This document shows positions 1-6,360 of a DNA stretch of 11,309 nt, piece by piece. A program made the position numbers and the translations under genes. Origin of the DNA: Candidatus Bathyarchaeota archaeon. GTDB taxonomy: Archaea > Thermoproteota > Bathyarchaeia > 40CM-2-53-6 > RBG-13-38-9. The stretch spans positions 1 through 11,309 of the forward strand of contig JAGLGJ010000020.1 of assembly GCA_023144075.1 (NCBI GenBank), given 5' to 3'. Under the pieces are notes generated by a model. The model ran no database searches, was not told where the DNA came from, and saw only the letters and a program-made list of their open reading frames with translations. Numbering within the stretch: the stretch's first letter is position 1; every line of letters starts with the position of its first letter.

Positions 1-22
1 TGTGTGTGTGTGTGTGTGTGTG
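1..22. repeat. (TG)11 dinucleotide run at the window edge
   Basis: Eleven uninterrupted TG units occupy the first 22 bases and stop abruptly at normal sequence. No gene is near it. A simple repeat this pure is unusual for an archaeal chromosome and lies exactly at the edge, so it may be the end of a contig or an assembly artefact rather than biology. Confidence 0.9.
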
Positions 23-121
23 CCATAGCTGGTGAGAGCATCCAAATTCGTAATATTTTTTTGTTGATAACTAGATTCATAAGTAGATTAACTCAAGTTC
101 TAACAGAAATGACTTATCTCG

Positions 122-144
122 ATTATTTTTACTAGTAAAATAAT
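122..144. terminator. AT-rich inverted repeat downstream of the ferredoxin gene
   Basis: The sequence is an inverted repeat of ATTATTTT and AAAATAAT around the palindrome ACTAGT, with one unpaired T. It begins about 31 bases beyond the ferredoxin stop codon (minus strand). It could act as a transcription end or stabilise the 3' end, but there is no clear U-run after it in the minus direction, so the call is weak. The rest of 23-175 shows no gene. Confidence 0.22.
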
Positions 145-175
145 ATGGGCTAAAATTGTGTAAAGTGTGCAGTTT

Positions 176-358
176 CTATTCTTCTACTGTGATTGCTTGT
201 GTCGGACATTGTGCATCACAAGCATGACAGAGGATACAAGCATCCTCATTAACGACCATGGCTTTCTCATTCTGCATTTCAAAAACGCTAACTGGGCAAA
301 CGCTTACACATATTCCGTCCCCATTACACTTGTCTTTATCGACTGTTACTTTTGGCAT
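176..358 (-). CDS. Small dicluster ferredoxin with Asp replacing one cluster Cys
   Basis: A 60-residue soluble electron carrier with two iron-sulfur motifs. The second motif is complete: C41, C44, C47 and C51-P. The first reads C11-x2-D14-x2-C17-x3-C21-P, so the usual second cysteine is Asp14. By family knowledge, Pyrococcus furiosus ferredoxin has the same Cys11/Asp14/Cys17 arrangement, where the site holds a 4Fe-4S cluster with Asp ligation or a 3Fe-4S cluster. Cluster I here would use C11, D14, C17 and C51; cluster II C41, C44, C47 and C21. The start is ATG, and a TATA-like box about 50 bases upstream suggests its own promoter. It lies 99 bp downstream of the S-adenosylhomocysteine hydrolase gene on the same strand. 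The partner enzyme cannot be told from the context. Confidence 0.93.
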   Translation of the reverse strand: MPKVTVDKDKCNGDGICVSVCPVSVFEMQNEKAMVVNEDACILCHACDAQCPTQAITVEE

Positions 359-401
359 AATCCCATCTCTCTAGTTTTGGTTTGAATTGAAAATATAATG
401 T

Positions 402-414
402 CCTATATATTTCT
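402..414 (-). promoter_or_regulatory. Probable TATA box of the ferredoxin gene
   Basis: Read on the minus strand this is an A/T-only AAATATATA core preceded by a purine-rich GAAA that could serve as a BRE. Its centre is about 50 bases upstream of the ferredoxin ATG, which predicts a start of transcription near 380 and a leader of roughly 20-25 bases. This fits archaeal promoter geometry but is unproven. Confidence 0.42.
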
Positions 415-457
415 TTAATCAAAAGAGAAGAATTCGTTAAATAGATTGAATAGAGTC

Positions 458-1711
458 TTAGGTGCCGGCTTCCCAACTTTTCAGATACTTTATCTGCTCT
501 TCCGTTAAAGTATCGATTTGTATTCCCATACTTTCGAGAGCCATTTGGGCTACTTTCTTATCGATCTCTTCAGGGACTCGATGGACTTTCTTATCTAAGT
601 TATGACCTTCCTTTGCAATGTATTCTGCGCAAAGTGCTTGATTGGCAAATGACATCATCATTACTTCACAAGGGTGACCTTCAGCAGCGCCTAGATTTAC
701 CAATCTTCCCTCTGCTAAAAGGTATAATTTATTTCCGTTTTTCAGAATATATTCTTCAACATTTGGTCTAACCAACTCTTTCGATGTAGATATGGATTCC
801 AATTCATTTACCTTGACTTCGATATTGAAATGACCAGAATTTGCTAAAATTGCACCATCTTTCATTAATTGCATTTCTTTTTTTGTAATCACCCCGACGT
901 TACCTGTTGCGGTAACAAATATGTCTCCAATCTTTGCTGCTTCTTGCATGGGCATAACTCTGAATCCATCCATAATCGCCTCGAGAGCTCGAATTGGATC
1001 GATCTCGGAGATAATTACATTTGCACCCATACCCCGTGCTCTGGTAGCTATTCCTCTTCCGCACCAGCCGTAACCGCCCACTACGAAGACTTTTCCTGCT
1101 ATGAGAAGGCTTGTTGCTCTTAGAATCCCGTCTACTGTGCTTTGACCTGTTCCATATCTGTTATCGAAAAGATATTTTGTGTAAGCATCGTTGACAGCTA
1201 TTATTGGGTATCTTAATTTTTTAGATGTTGCCATTGCTCTGAGTCTGATTACTCCGCTGGTAGTCTCTTCTGTTCCTCCAATTACGTTTTCTATAAGTTT
1301 CTTCTCTTCAGTATGTAACAGGCTAACTAGATCTGCTCCATCATCTAAGGTAATGTATGAGGCATGTTGAGCTACTTGTTTTAAACACCAATAATATTCT
1401 TCATTGGTTTGTCCGCGCCAAGCATATACGTGAACTCCAACTTTGGATAAAGAAGCAGCCACATCGTCTTGTGTTGAAAGAGGATTTGACCCACATAAAG
1501 CAACTTCTGCCCCTCCAGCGGTTAAAGTATTGATTAACACTGCTGTTTCTTTAGTAACGTGTAAGCATGCACCTATTTTCAAATCTGCCAACGGTTTACT
1601 TTTCTCAAAATCTTTTCTAATATCAGTTAAAACAGGCATATGTGCTTCTGCCCATTTGATGGACTTCAAGCCGGAATCATGAAGTCCTTCATCTCTAATT
1701 TTGTATTCCAT
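458..1711 (-). CDS. ahcY: S-adenosylhomocysteine hydrolase (archaeal type)
   Basis: A 417-residue cytosolic NAD-dependent enzyme that splits S-adenosylhomocysteine into adenosine and homocysteine, recycling the product of SAM-dependent methylation. The substrate domain shows HMPVL (24-28), GSNPLSTQDDVAA (74-86), DDGADL (123-128) and EETTSG (148-153). K179, D183 and N184 lie in VNDAYTKYLFDNRYG, and H294 in NSGHFNIE. The Rossmann NAD site is GGYGWCGRG (212-220). The AEGRLVNLGAAEGHP block (333-347) and the short C-terminal KYLKSW tail fit the archaeal/Thermotoga subfamily and its usual length of just over 400 residues. The ATG start is 20 bp after the stop of the upstream phosphotransferase, so co-transcription is likely. 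In some methanogens homologues prefer S-inosylhomocysteine; sequence alone cannot exclude that here. Confidence 0.96.
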   Translation of the reverse strand: MEYKIRDEGLHDSGLKSIKWAEAHMPVLTDIRKDFEKSKPLADLKIGACLHVTKETAVLINTLTAGGAEVALCGSNPLSTQDDVAASLSKVGVHVYAWRGQTNEEYYWCLKQVAQHASYITLDDGADLVSLLHTEEKKLIENVIGGTEETTSGVIRLRAMATSKKLRYPIIAVNDAYTKYLFDNRYGTGQSTVDGILRATSLLIAGKVFVVGGYGWCGRGIATRARGMGANVIISEIDPIRALEAIMDGFRVMPMQEAAKIGDIFVTATGNVGVITKKEMQLMKDGAILANSGHFNIEVKVNELESISTSKELVRPNVEEYILKNGNKLYLLAEGRLVNLGAAEGHPCEVMMMSFANQALCAEYIAKEGHNLDKKVHRVPEEIDKKVAQMALESMGIQIDTLTEEQIKYLKSWEAGT

Positions 1712-1731
1712 AATTATCGTGCCAGCCTCAA

Positions 1732-2859
1732 TTAATTTGGTTCTTTTTCAATATACGACTCTAAATTATCAGAATTAAACTCTTTATCATTGATTACATT
1801 TAGGATAAAGTTGAAGATCTTTCTTCTCTTGAATGTTTCAAGATCTGGGTAGTAAAGTGGGTGTGCAATTACTGTTCCTCTGAAAGCATAAAATGGGGGC
1901 ATGTATCGTAAGATGTCCTTATCTCTTGTTTTGTTAATGTATTCGTCTAAAAAAATCCTGAAAAGTTTTTCGAAATGAGGTGTCAATTTTCCATGTTTCC
2001 ATATGCTGAAAAAAAGATAATTAATGCTCATTCCAGCGACATCGTCAGCTGGTTCTCCAAATTTCTCTCTGGACATATCTAATGCAAGAATGGAATTGTC
2101 ACTTTTAAATCTCAAATTTCCAAAAGGATGAACGTCTCCATGGATTCTTGAACATCGCTCAGAAGAGTATTTGATTCTATTTCTCCAGCGGACAGTCTCG
2201 ATCTCTATTCTTTCCAGCTCTTCAATTGATGTAAAATCTAAGTTATTCGCAGGTGGATATGTATCTATAACTCCCATTAACATCTCACCGTGCCCAATCA
2301 AATCTCGAATGTGCCTAGAATATAAGTTTGGATTTTGATTCTTTTGCGAATGTAGTTTCGCCAAATATTCAGCTATGACTCTAGCACGGAGTATATCATT
2401 ATCTGATAAACTCTGTTTCTCAGCGATTTTGAAAAGATCTTTTGAGTAAGGAGAACTTTCTGATTCAGGAATTTCATCGACAAAATGTAAAAATTCTATA
2501 GATTCTCCAATAGATTTGATTGTCCCATCTGACATTAATGCTGCAACATCAAAAGATTCTGAACAAGTTCCAACAGGAGCGCTTCTCAGTAAACTATGTT
2601 GAAGCAGTAGTACAGAAGAATGGTCAGATAAATAATCGTGGCCCCATCCAGTGTCGCCACGGACAACTCTCATAACAATTCTTTTTATCTGATTGCTAAT
2701 TGAAAGTATGATTAGAAAACCTGCGTTATGAAATCCTTCTCCAATTTTTTCTATCGAAATTAATTTTGTAGGTGCACCAAAAAGTGTTCCTAGATAATCC
2801 TCGATTTCCATAGACTCTAGCTGAAAAGATTTTGAGCCAACCAAGATTTCATTTTTCAA
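1732..2859 (-). CDS. APH/choline-kinase-fold small-molecule phosphotransferase
   Basis: A 375-residue protein of the aminoglycoside phosphotransferase/choline kinase superfamily; its natural substrate is unknown. A glycine-containing nucleotide loop is seen at EKIGEGFHNAGF (37-48). The catalytic loop is RIHGDVHPFGN (238-248), with D242 the likely base and N248 the metal ligand; it is one residue longer than the common HGDxHxxN form. The metal-binding Asp is D261 in LALDMSR, followed by GEPADDVAGMSINYLF (268-283), typical of a distinct subgroup. The start is TTG, supported by GGGAG ten bases upstream; the nearby ATG at 2852 is out of frame. The gene is divergent from an adenylylsulfate-kinase-like gene and leads into the SAH hydrolase gene. 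There is no reason to call it an antibiotic-resistance gene. Confidence 0.82.
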   Translation of the reverse strand: MKNEILVGSKSFQLESMEIEDYLGTLFGAPTKLISIEKIGEGFHNAGFLIILSISNQIKRIVMRVVRGDTGWGHDYLSDHSSVLLLQHSLLRSAPVGTCSESFDVAALMSDGTIKSIGESIEFLHFVDEIPESESSPYSKDLFKIAEKQSLSDNDILRARVIAEYLAKLHSQKNQNPNLYSRHIRDLIGHGEMLMGVIDTYPPANNLDFTSIEELERIEIETVRWRNRIKYSSERCSRIHGDVHPFGNLRFKSDNSILALDMSREKFGEPADDVAGMSINYLFFSIWKHGKLTPHFEKLFRIFLDEYINKTRDKDILRYMPPFYAFRGTVIAHPLYYPDLETFKRRKIFNFILNVINDKEFNSDNLESYIEKEPN

Positions 2860-2903
2860 AGGTTATTTGCTCCCTTCTTACTCTCCGTGTTACCATTAAG
2901 AAG

Positions 2904-2916
2904 ATGATATAATGTG
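2904..2916 (-). promoter_or_regulatory. Probable TATA box of the phosphotransferase-ahcY transcript
   Basis: The minus strand reads ATTATATCA centred near 2910, about 50 bases before the TTG start of the phosphotransferase, so a short leader is predicted. It lies in the 135 bp divergent gap shared with the adenylylsulfate-kinase-like gene. The core is nearly palindromic and might also serve the plus strand. No clear second TATA box was seen for the plus-strand gene. Confidence 0.33.
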
Positions 2917-2994
2917 TTTGAAAGGGCTTCGATTTGAATATCAAGTGTTTCTCTTATTAGGCGCTTTAGGAACAACTTAGTACGGGGTTTTTTA

Positions 2995-3546
2995 GTGAGG
3001 GTGAACGGGTGGGCGATCTGGATTACTGGATTGCCTGGAAGTGGGAAATCCATTGTGGCTCGTACCTTAAAGCAGAGATTTTCAAAAGAAGGTATACGAT
3101 CTCAAATAATCTCTTCTGATCAACTTCGAAGGATTCTAACCCCAGATCCAGTGTATTCAGAAGATGAGAGGGATATGGTCTATCAGACCCTAACTTACAT
3201 TGTAGAGGTTCTTATCCGGAATGGTGTAAATGTAATAATAGATGCCACTGGAAACAAAAGAAAATATAGGGACGATTGCAGAGCTAAAATTAAGCGTTTT
3301 TTTGAGGTTTATCTAAGATGTCCTCTAGAAACCTGCATTGAAAGAGAGAGTTCAAGAGAAGAAACCCATATGGCTCCTAAAGACATTTACGCGAAAGCTC
3401 AGACAAATGAGCACAGTACTGTTCCAGGACTGGGAGGTCCATATGAGGCTCCAAAAACACCTGAAGTGCTGGTTGACTCTAATATATTGTCTCCAGAGGA
3501 GATATCCAAAATAATAGTCGAATATGTGCAAAAACCACGATTATAG
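2995..3546 (+). CDS. Adenylylsulfate kinase-like P-loop kinase (CysC family)
   Basis: A 183-residue cytosolic kinase of the CysC family, which phosphorylates adenosine 5'-phosphosulfate with ATP to give PAPS. Walker A is GLPGSGKS (12-19). SSDQLRR (40-46) sits where CysC has its DGDxxR substrate loop. YSEDERD (54-60), VIIDATGNKRKYRD (80-93) and IYAKAQTNEHSTVPGLGGPYEAP (131-153) follow, the last matching the KA-x-fTGi-pYE-P region of the family. The GTG start at 2995 has a GGGG run 7-8 bases upstream; a second in-frame GTG at 3001 is possible. No ATP sulfurylase or PAPS reductase gene is in view, so a role in sulfate activation is not supported by context. A different acceptor, perhaps shared with the divergent phosphotransferase, is possible. 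Confidence 0.83.
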   Translation: MRVNGWAIWITGLPGSGKSIVARTLKQRFSKEGIRSQIISSDQLRRILTPDPVYSEDERDMVYQTLTYIVEVLIRNGVNVIIDATGNKRKYRDDCRAKIKRFFEVYLRCPLETCIERESSREETHMAPKDIYAKAQTNEHSTVPGLGGPYEAPKTPEVLVDSNILSPEEISKIIVEYVQKPRL

Positions 3547-3847
3547 GCTGAAATATCTGTATTTGATGATAAAAAACTAATATTTCCAAATAGAATGGTT
3601 AATATGATGCGTATTATTTGAAGTGCCATTCTTGAGTGCACGTCATTTACTCTATCTTCGAAACATTTTGAACTTGTGAAATAACACTAATCGTACGGAC
3701 AGAATTCTCTGGAGAAATCAACTTAGAGTATTTAATTCCTACGTTTCCACTGCAGATGAAAAGATGTAGATTTGTGTCGATTTGCAATCAAAGATTAACT
3801 ATCTATGTTCAAATATCATCATGAAATTATGTTTTTTTACAATTTTC

Positions 3848-3857
3848 TTATACAAAT
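3848..3857 (+). promoter_or_regulatory. Candidate TATA box of the Cdv operon
   Basis: TTATACAAAT is the best TATA-like element ahead of cdvB1. Counting 25-27 bases downstream predicts transcription starting around 3878-3880, leaving a leader of about 50 bases that begins just where the 3881-3912 dyad begins. The match is approximate and the area is AT-rich, so other start points are possible. Confidence 0.3.
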
Positions 3858-3880
3858 TTTCAAACATCTCAATGAAGTAT

Positions 3881-3912
3881 GTGTTTCTTACAAGTTGATT
3901 TGTTAAAGACAC
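3881..3912 (+). promoter_or_regulatory. 32 bp dyad in the Cdv operon leader (operator or RNA hairpin)
   Basis: GTGTTTCTTACAA and TTGTTAAAGACAC form 13-base arms around a 6-base spacer. Ten positions pair by Watson-Crick, T3885-G3908 would be a wobble in RNA, and two positions mismatch. The right arm ends six bases before the GGTG Shine-Dalgarno of cdvB1. It could be a binding site for a dimeric regulator such as the Lrp-type protein encoded in the operon, or a leader hairpin affecting ribosome access. Confidence 0.4.
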
Positions 3913-3918
3913 AAATTT

Positions 3919-3922
3919 TGGT
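3919..3922 (+). promoter_or_regulatory. GGTG ribosome binding site deciding the TTG start of cdvB1
   Basis: GGTG, part of the archaeal GGAGGTGAT anti-16S match, lies eight bases before TTG at 3931. No in-frame ATG occurs until residue 42, inside the helical core. The nearby GTG at 3921 is out of frame, so the TTG start is the best choice. Confidence 0.6.
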
Positions 3923-3930
3923 GCGAAAAA

Positions 3931-4599
3931 TTGGCACGTGATATAATAAAAAATTGGGACAGCAGCAGTAGAGAGTCAGTAGTCTCATTCTCACGTATAT
4001 CTGGTCATGTTCGTTCTCCTTCCCCTATTAAAGAAAGGATCAATAAATCGATAATGCGCTTGAAAGTTCAAGAGGGAAAGATTGAGAACTCACTGATGAA
4101 ATTGCAAAGACACGACAAAAATCTGTTCAACAAGTGTGTTACCGCAAGAATTGGCAAAGATAGCGCTAGAGCAGCTATGTACGCTAGTGAGTGTGCAGAA
4201 ATTAGAAAAATGGCTAAGACGACACTGGGTTGCCAGTTAGCGCTTGAAAAAGCTGTGATAAGACTAGAGAATATCTTGATTCATGGAGAGAGTCTAAATG
4301 CTATGGGTCCAGTCGCTGAAGTAGTCAAAGCGATCAAATCACAGATTGGCGGAATTATGCCTGATATATCATATGAACTTGGACAAGTAATGGAAAATCT
4401 AAATGAAACCGCAATGGAAATGGGTGAGGTTACAAGTCAGCCATTAGATGAAGTCACGCCAACAGCTGAGGCGCAAAAAATACTTACTGAGGCAAGTGCA
4501 GTCGCAGACCAAAGGATGGATGAAAAATTCCCTGATTTGCCAACCAGTGTTGCGAGTCCAGTAAGAGCCACATACGAAGAACCAGGTTCGAGTCAATAA
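3931..4599 (+). CDS. cdvB1: CdvB-type ESCRT-III protein, paralogue 1 (no winged helix)
   Basis: A 222-residue Snf7/ESCRT-III family protein expected to polymerise on the membrane at the division site. A basic N-terminus rich in Lys, Arg and Ser (1-45) precedes a long helical core. The family signature is MYASECAEIRKM (83-94), followed by helices through IMPDISYELGQVMENLNE (142-159) and an acidic helix ending in KFPDLP (199-204). That FPDLP sits where a MIM2-like motif for the CdvC MIT domain is expected. The protein stops soon after with a short disordered tail and has no winged-helix domain. It most resembles CdvB3 in this window. It is first in the operon, with cdvA1 starting 28 bp later. 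The TTG start is read from the GGTG site. The symbol marks its order here and does not claim orthology to Sulfolobus CdvB1. Confidence 0.9.
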   Translation: MARDIIKNWDSSSRESVVSFSRISGHVRSPSPIKERINKSIMRLKVQEGKIENSLMKLQRHDKNLFNKCVTARIGKDSARAAMYASECAEIRKMAKTTLGCQLALEKAVIRLENILIHGESLNAMGPVAEVVKAIKSQIGGIMPDISYELGQVMENLNETAMEMGEVTSQPLDEVTPTAEAQKILTEASAVADQRMDEKFPDLPTSVASPVRATYEEPGSSQ

Positions 4600-4616
4600 T
4601 ACAATAATTACTGATT

Positions 4617-4620
4617 GGTG
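4617..4620 (+). promoter_or_regulatory. GGTG ribosome binding site deciding the ATG start of cdvA1
   Basis: GGTG lies seven bases before ATG at 4628. The upstream in-frame TTG at 4622 would leave only one base between site and start, so 4628 is preferred. Confidence 0.65.
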
Positions 4621-4627
4621 TTTGAGC

Positions 4628-5482
4628 ATGAGTCTTACTATGGATGATCTCTCAACAAAAATTGGGGAAATAGTCAAGGATTCTTCAGGAAAAGAACTTG
4701 GAAAACTGTTAGGTGTTACTTCGGATGTCAAAGGTCATGTAAGCAGTGTGACTGTTGAATTAGTACATGGCGACTTCGTTAATATACCCAGTAATCGTTT
4801 AACAATGAAGAATAATTCTCCTATGGTTCTCCAGGATTGGATCGTTGAGGCAGAAGAGATCTCTCGCGAACTAGATTTGTTAAGACGAAGAGATCGCGCT
4901 TTGATCGAATTACGAGCTAGTGGTGATATTGACGAGTTAACATACGACAGACTCAAAGATCAATACGGCCAAGCAAAAGATGAACTTTTGAAAAGAAGCG
5001 AAACTGTTATCGATAAACTTGCAGAACGAATTAAACAATTGGACGATCAGATTAAAACAGTTCAATCATTGATAGCCAACAACAAGATGCAGTATACCTC
5101 TGGAGAAATAAATGAGAATGTTTACTGTAACGCAAATGAATCTATCCAAGGGGCATTAAAACGATTTAACTTTGAGAGAGATGAACTTCTCGGAAAAATA
5201 AATGTGTTAATTTCTTCAAGAGATAGTGCAGAGGTGCCTGTACAGCAGCCATATGAAGAGAAAGAACTTCCCACTATAGAACATGTTTCAAGAGATAGTG
5301 CAGAGGTGCCTGTACAGCAGCCATATGAAGAGAAAGAACTTCCCACTATAAAACATGTTGAATCGACACCTGTGGCTCCACAGAAAGTTGATGTCAAACC
5401 AACGGAAGTAAATGAAAACTCAAATGGACTAGCTAAAATTCAGAATCCAAGAGATATAGTAGTTGTACGAATGGAGCCCTGA
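4628..5482 (+). CDS. cdvA: CdvA division protein with PRC barrel, coiled coil and duplicated tail
   Basis: A 284-residue CdvA homologue, the archaeal-specific protein that binds membrane or DNA and recruits CdvB. Residues 1-70 form a PRC-barrel-like domain (KIGEIVKDSSGKELGKLLGV, then VTVELVHGDFVNIPSNRL). Residues 71-195 are charged coiled-coil helices containing a short helical hairpin (ELRASGDIDELTYDRLKDQY, 95-114). The tail carries two consecutive copies of a 24-residue unit (197-220 and 221-244) differing only by E versus K, then a Pro/Lys linker. The extreme C-terminus, PRDIVVVRMEP, could form the beta strand that in Sulfolobus CdvA completes the broken winged helix of CdvB. Its partner here would be CdvB2, encoded immediately downstream. 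The A1-B2-C order copies the classical cdvABC operon. Confidence 0.92.
   Translation: MSLTMDDLSTKIGEIVKDSSGKELGKLLGVTSDVKGHVSSVTVELVHGDFVNIPSNRLTMKNNSPMVLQDWIVEAEEISRELDLLRRRDRALIELRASGDIDELTYDRLKDQYGQAKDELLKRSETVIDKLAERIKQLDDQIKTVQSLIANNKMQYTSGEINENVYCNANESIQGALKRFNFERDELLGKINVLISSRDSAEVPVQQPYEEKELPTIEHVSRDSAEVPVQQPYEEKELPTIKHVESTPVAPQKVDVKPTEVNENSNGLAKIQNPRDIVVVRMEP
5216..5359 (+). repeat. 72 bp in-frame tandem duplication in cdvA1
   Basis: Two adjacent 72 bp units, 5216-5287 and 5288-5359, are identical except for G5279 versus A5351. The units encode the same 24 residues, with Glu in the first copy changed to Lys in the second. Near identity at the DNA level, including third codon positions, indicates a very recent duplication. 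It lengthens the flexible tail between coiled coil and C-terminal strand without shifting frame. Confidence 0.95.
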
Positions 5483-5484
5483 TA

Positions 5485-5489
5485 GAGGT
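5485..5489 (+). promoter_or_regulatory. GAGGT ribosome binding site deciding the TTG start of cdvB2
   Basis: GAGGT lies 11 bases before TTG at 5501, directly after the cdvA1 stop. The ATG at 5493 is out of frame with the CdvB2 protein and soon meets a stop. TTG is therefore taken as the start. Confidence 0.5.
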
Positions 5490-5500
5490 CAGATGTTCCC

Positions 5501-6331
5501 TTGCCCAAATGGAAAGGTTGGGGTTCAAAAATTCAGCCTTCCATGAATGAAATTATTCCTGAAATCCGTTATAAATTAAGTAATCAGAAGGAAAAGTTAG
5601 AGGACGTAGCGGAGAGACTATACCAGCGTGATAAAGAAATACTGCAAAGATGTGTCGGCGCTCAACTGTGTAGCGACGATGATCGTTCTAAAATTTTTGC
5701 TAATGAATGTGCCGAAATAAGAAAAATGTATACTACTGTAAAGGCCGCTCAAATTTCATTAGAAAAAGTAATCATAAGATTCGATTCAATATCTCTATTC
5801 GAAGATGCGTTTGTTCAAATCAGGCCAGTAATGGAAATAGTTAGGAGTATGAGAGGGGATATTGAGGGATTAGCGCCAGAAGTAGCTAAAGAGCTAGATG
5901 GAATAAATTCAGTTCTTGAAGATATTCATTCTGGAACCGGACAAGTTTCTCCGATTAATTTTGAATTAGATCTTGCAGGTGAAGAGGCTACACGAGTGCT
6001 GGAAGAATCGAAGTTAGTTGCACACCAAAAGGCAAGTGAGCGATTTCCTGAACTCCCAATAGAATCCAAGGGGTTAGAGCAGGCAGATTTAACAGAAATT
6101 CTCAAAGATTCTGAAACTGTTTTGCATGAGAAAGGTAATGAGGAATTTATACACTCCAAGTCTGAATCGTTAGTTCTGGAAGAAGTATTATCTTACATCA
6201 AGTCAAAAGAAGGCCGATTATCAGTGAAAGATTGTGCGGACTCTCTTTCAATCCATACGAACGATGTCCTTACAGCAATTGACAGTCTGAAAGAACAAGG
6301 AAAGCTTGTCATTGAGAGAGAGGCAGAATAG
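5501..6331 (+). CDS. cdvB: CdvB ESCRT-III protein with C-terminal winged helix, paralogue 2
   Basis: A 276-residue ESCRT-III protein and the best match to classical CdvB. The helical core contains the family signature FANECAEIRKMY (66-77). It is followed by the helices RPVMEIVRSMRGDIEGLAPEV and EEATRVLEESKLVAHQKAS, then RFPELP (181-186), a MIM2-like motif for docking on CdvC. Unlike the other two CdvB proteins here it continues through a 35-residue linker into a winged-helix-like domain (about 223-276). In that domain LVLEEVLSYIKSKEGRLSV and CADSLSIHTNDVLTAIDSLKEQGKLVIE show the helix-turn-helix and wing pattern. In Sulfolobus this domain binds the CdvA C-terminus. It starts 18 bp after cdvA1 and ends 29 bp before cdvC. 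CdvA1-CdvB2 is thus the predicted recruiting pair, with the other CdvBs joining the polymer. Confidence 0.93.
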   Translation: MPKWKGWGSKIQPSMNEIIPEIRYKLSNQKEKLEDVAERLYQRDKEILQRCVGAQLCSDDDRSKIFANECAEIRKMYTTVKAAQISLEKVIIRFDSISLFEDAFVQIRPVMEIVRSMRGDIEGLAPEVAKELDGINSVLEDIHSGTGQVSPINFELDLAGEEATRVLEESKLVAHQKASERFPELPIESKGLEQADLTEILKDSETVLHEKGNEEFIHSKSESLVLEEVLSYIKSKEGRLSVKDCADSLSIHTNDVLTAIDSLKEQGKLVIEREAE

Positions 6332-6349
6332 TTTGATTTGTAAATTTTA

Positions 6350-6354
6350 GGTGA
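6350..6354 (+). promoter_or_regulatory. GGTGA ribosome binding site deciding the TTG start of cdvC
   Basis: GGTGA lies six bases before TTG at 6361, an ideal distance. The intervening ATG at 6356 opens a different frame that stops after five codons, so TTG is the real start of CdvC. Confidence 0.75.
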
Positions 6355-6360
6355 AATGCT

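Larger units (their letters stand above)
3547..3930. other. Gene-free region upstream of the Cdv operon
   Basis: This 384 bp AT-rich stretch holds no convincing coding frame, tRNA or rRNA. It contains an 18 bp imperfect dyad (GAATTCTC-TG-GAGAAATC, 3702-3719, seven of eight pairs), a T7 run at 3832-3838, a TATA-like element near 3850, a repeated ACAAATTTT (3852-3860 and 3911-3919) and a larger dyad at 3881-3912. It probably contains the end of the upstream gene's transcript and the promoter and regulatory sites of the Cdv operon. Confidence 0.6.

Noticed and set aside
167..385. A plus-strand frame antisense to the ferredoxin gene
   Set aside because: It is the mirror of the ferredoxin coding sequence; the Cys motifs show that the minus strand is real.
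1732..2859. Antibiotic resistance by an aminoglycoside phosphotransferase
   Set aside because: The fold is shared by many metabolic kinases and the sequence lacks any close likeness I recognise to resistance enzymes.
2856..3053. A 65-codon minus-strand frame covering the divergent promoter gap and the start of the CysC-like gene
   Set aside because: Half of it is the antisense of the Walker A region of the kinase, it would block the divergent promoters, and the product has no recognisable family.
3560..3610. A possible C/D box guide RNA (TTGATGAT and TATGATG elements)
   Set aside because: No properly placed CTGA D boxes or terminal stem were found, so the boxes are probably chance in AT-rich DNA.
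3399..3641. A minus-strand frame over the end of the CysC-like gene
   Set aside because: It is mostly antisense to conserved kinase residues and has no family signal or ribosome site.
5216..5359. A CRISPR-like repeat
   Set aside because: Only two directly adjacent 72 bp copies without spacers, in frame inside a coding region.
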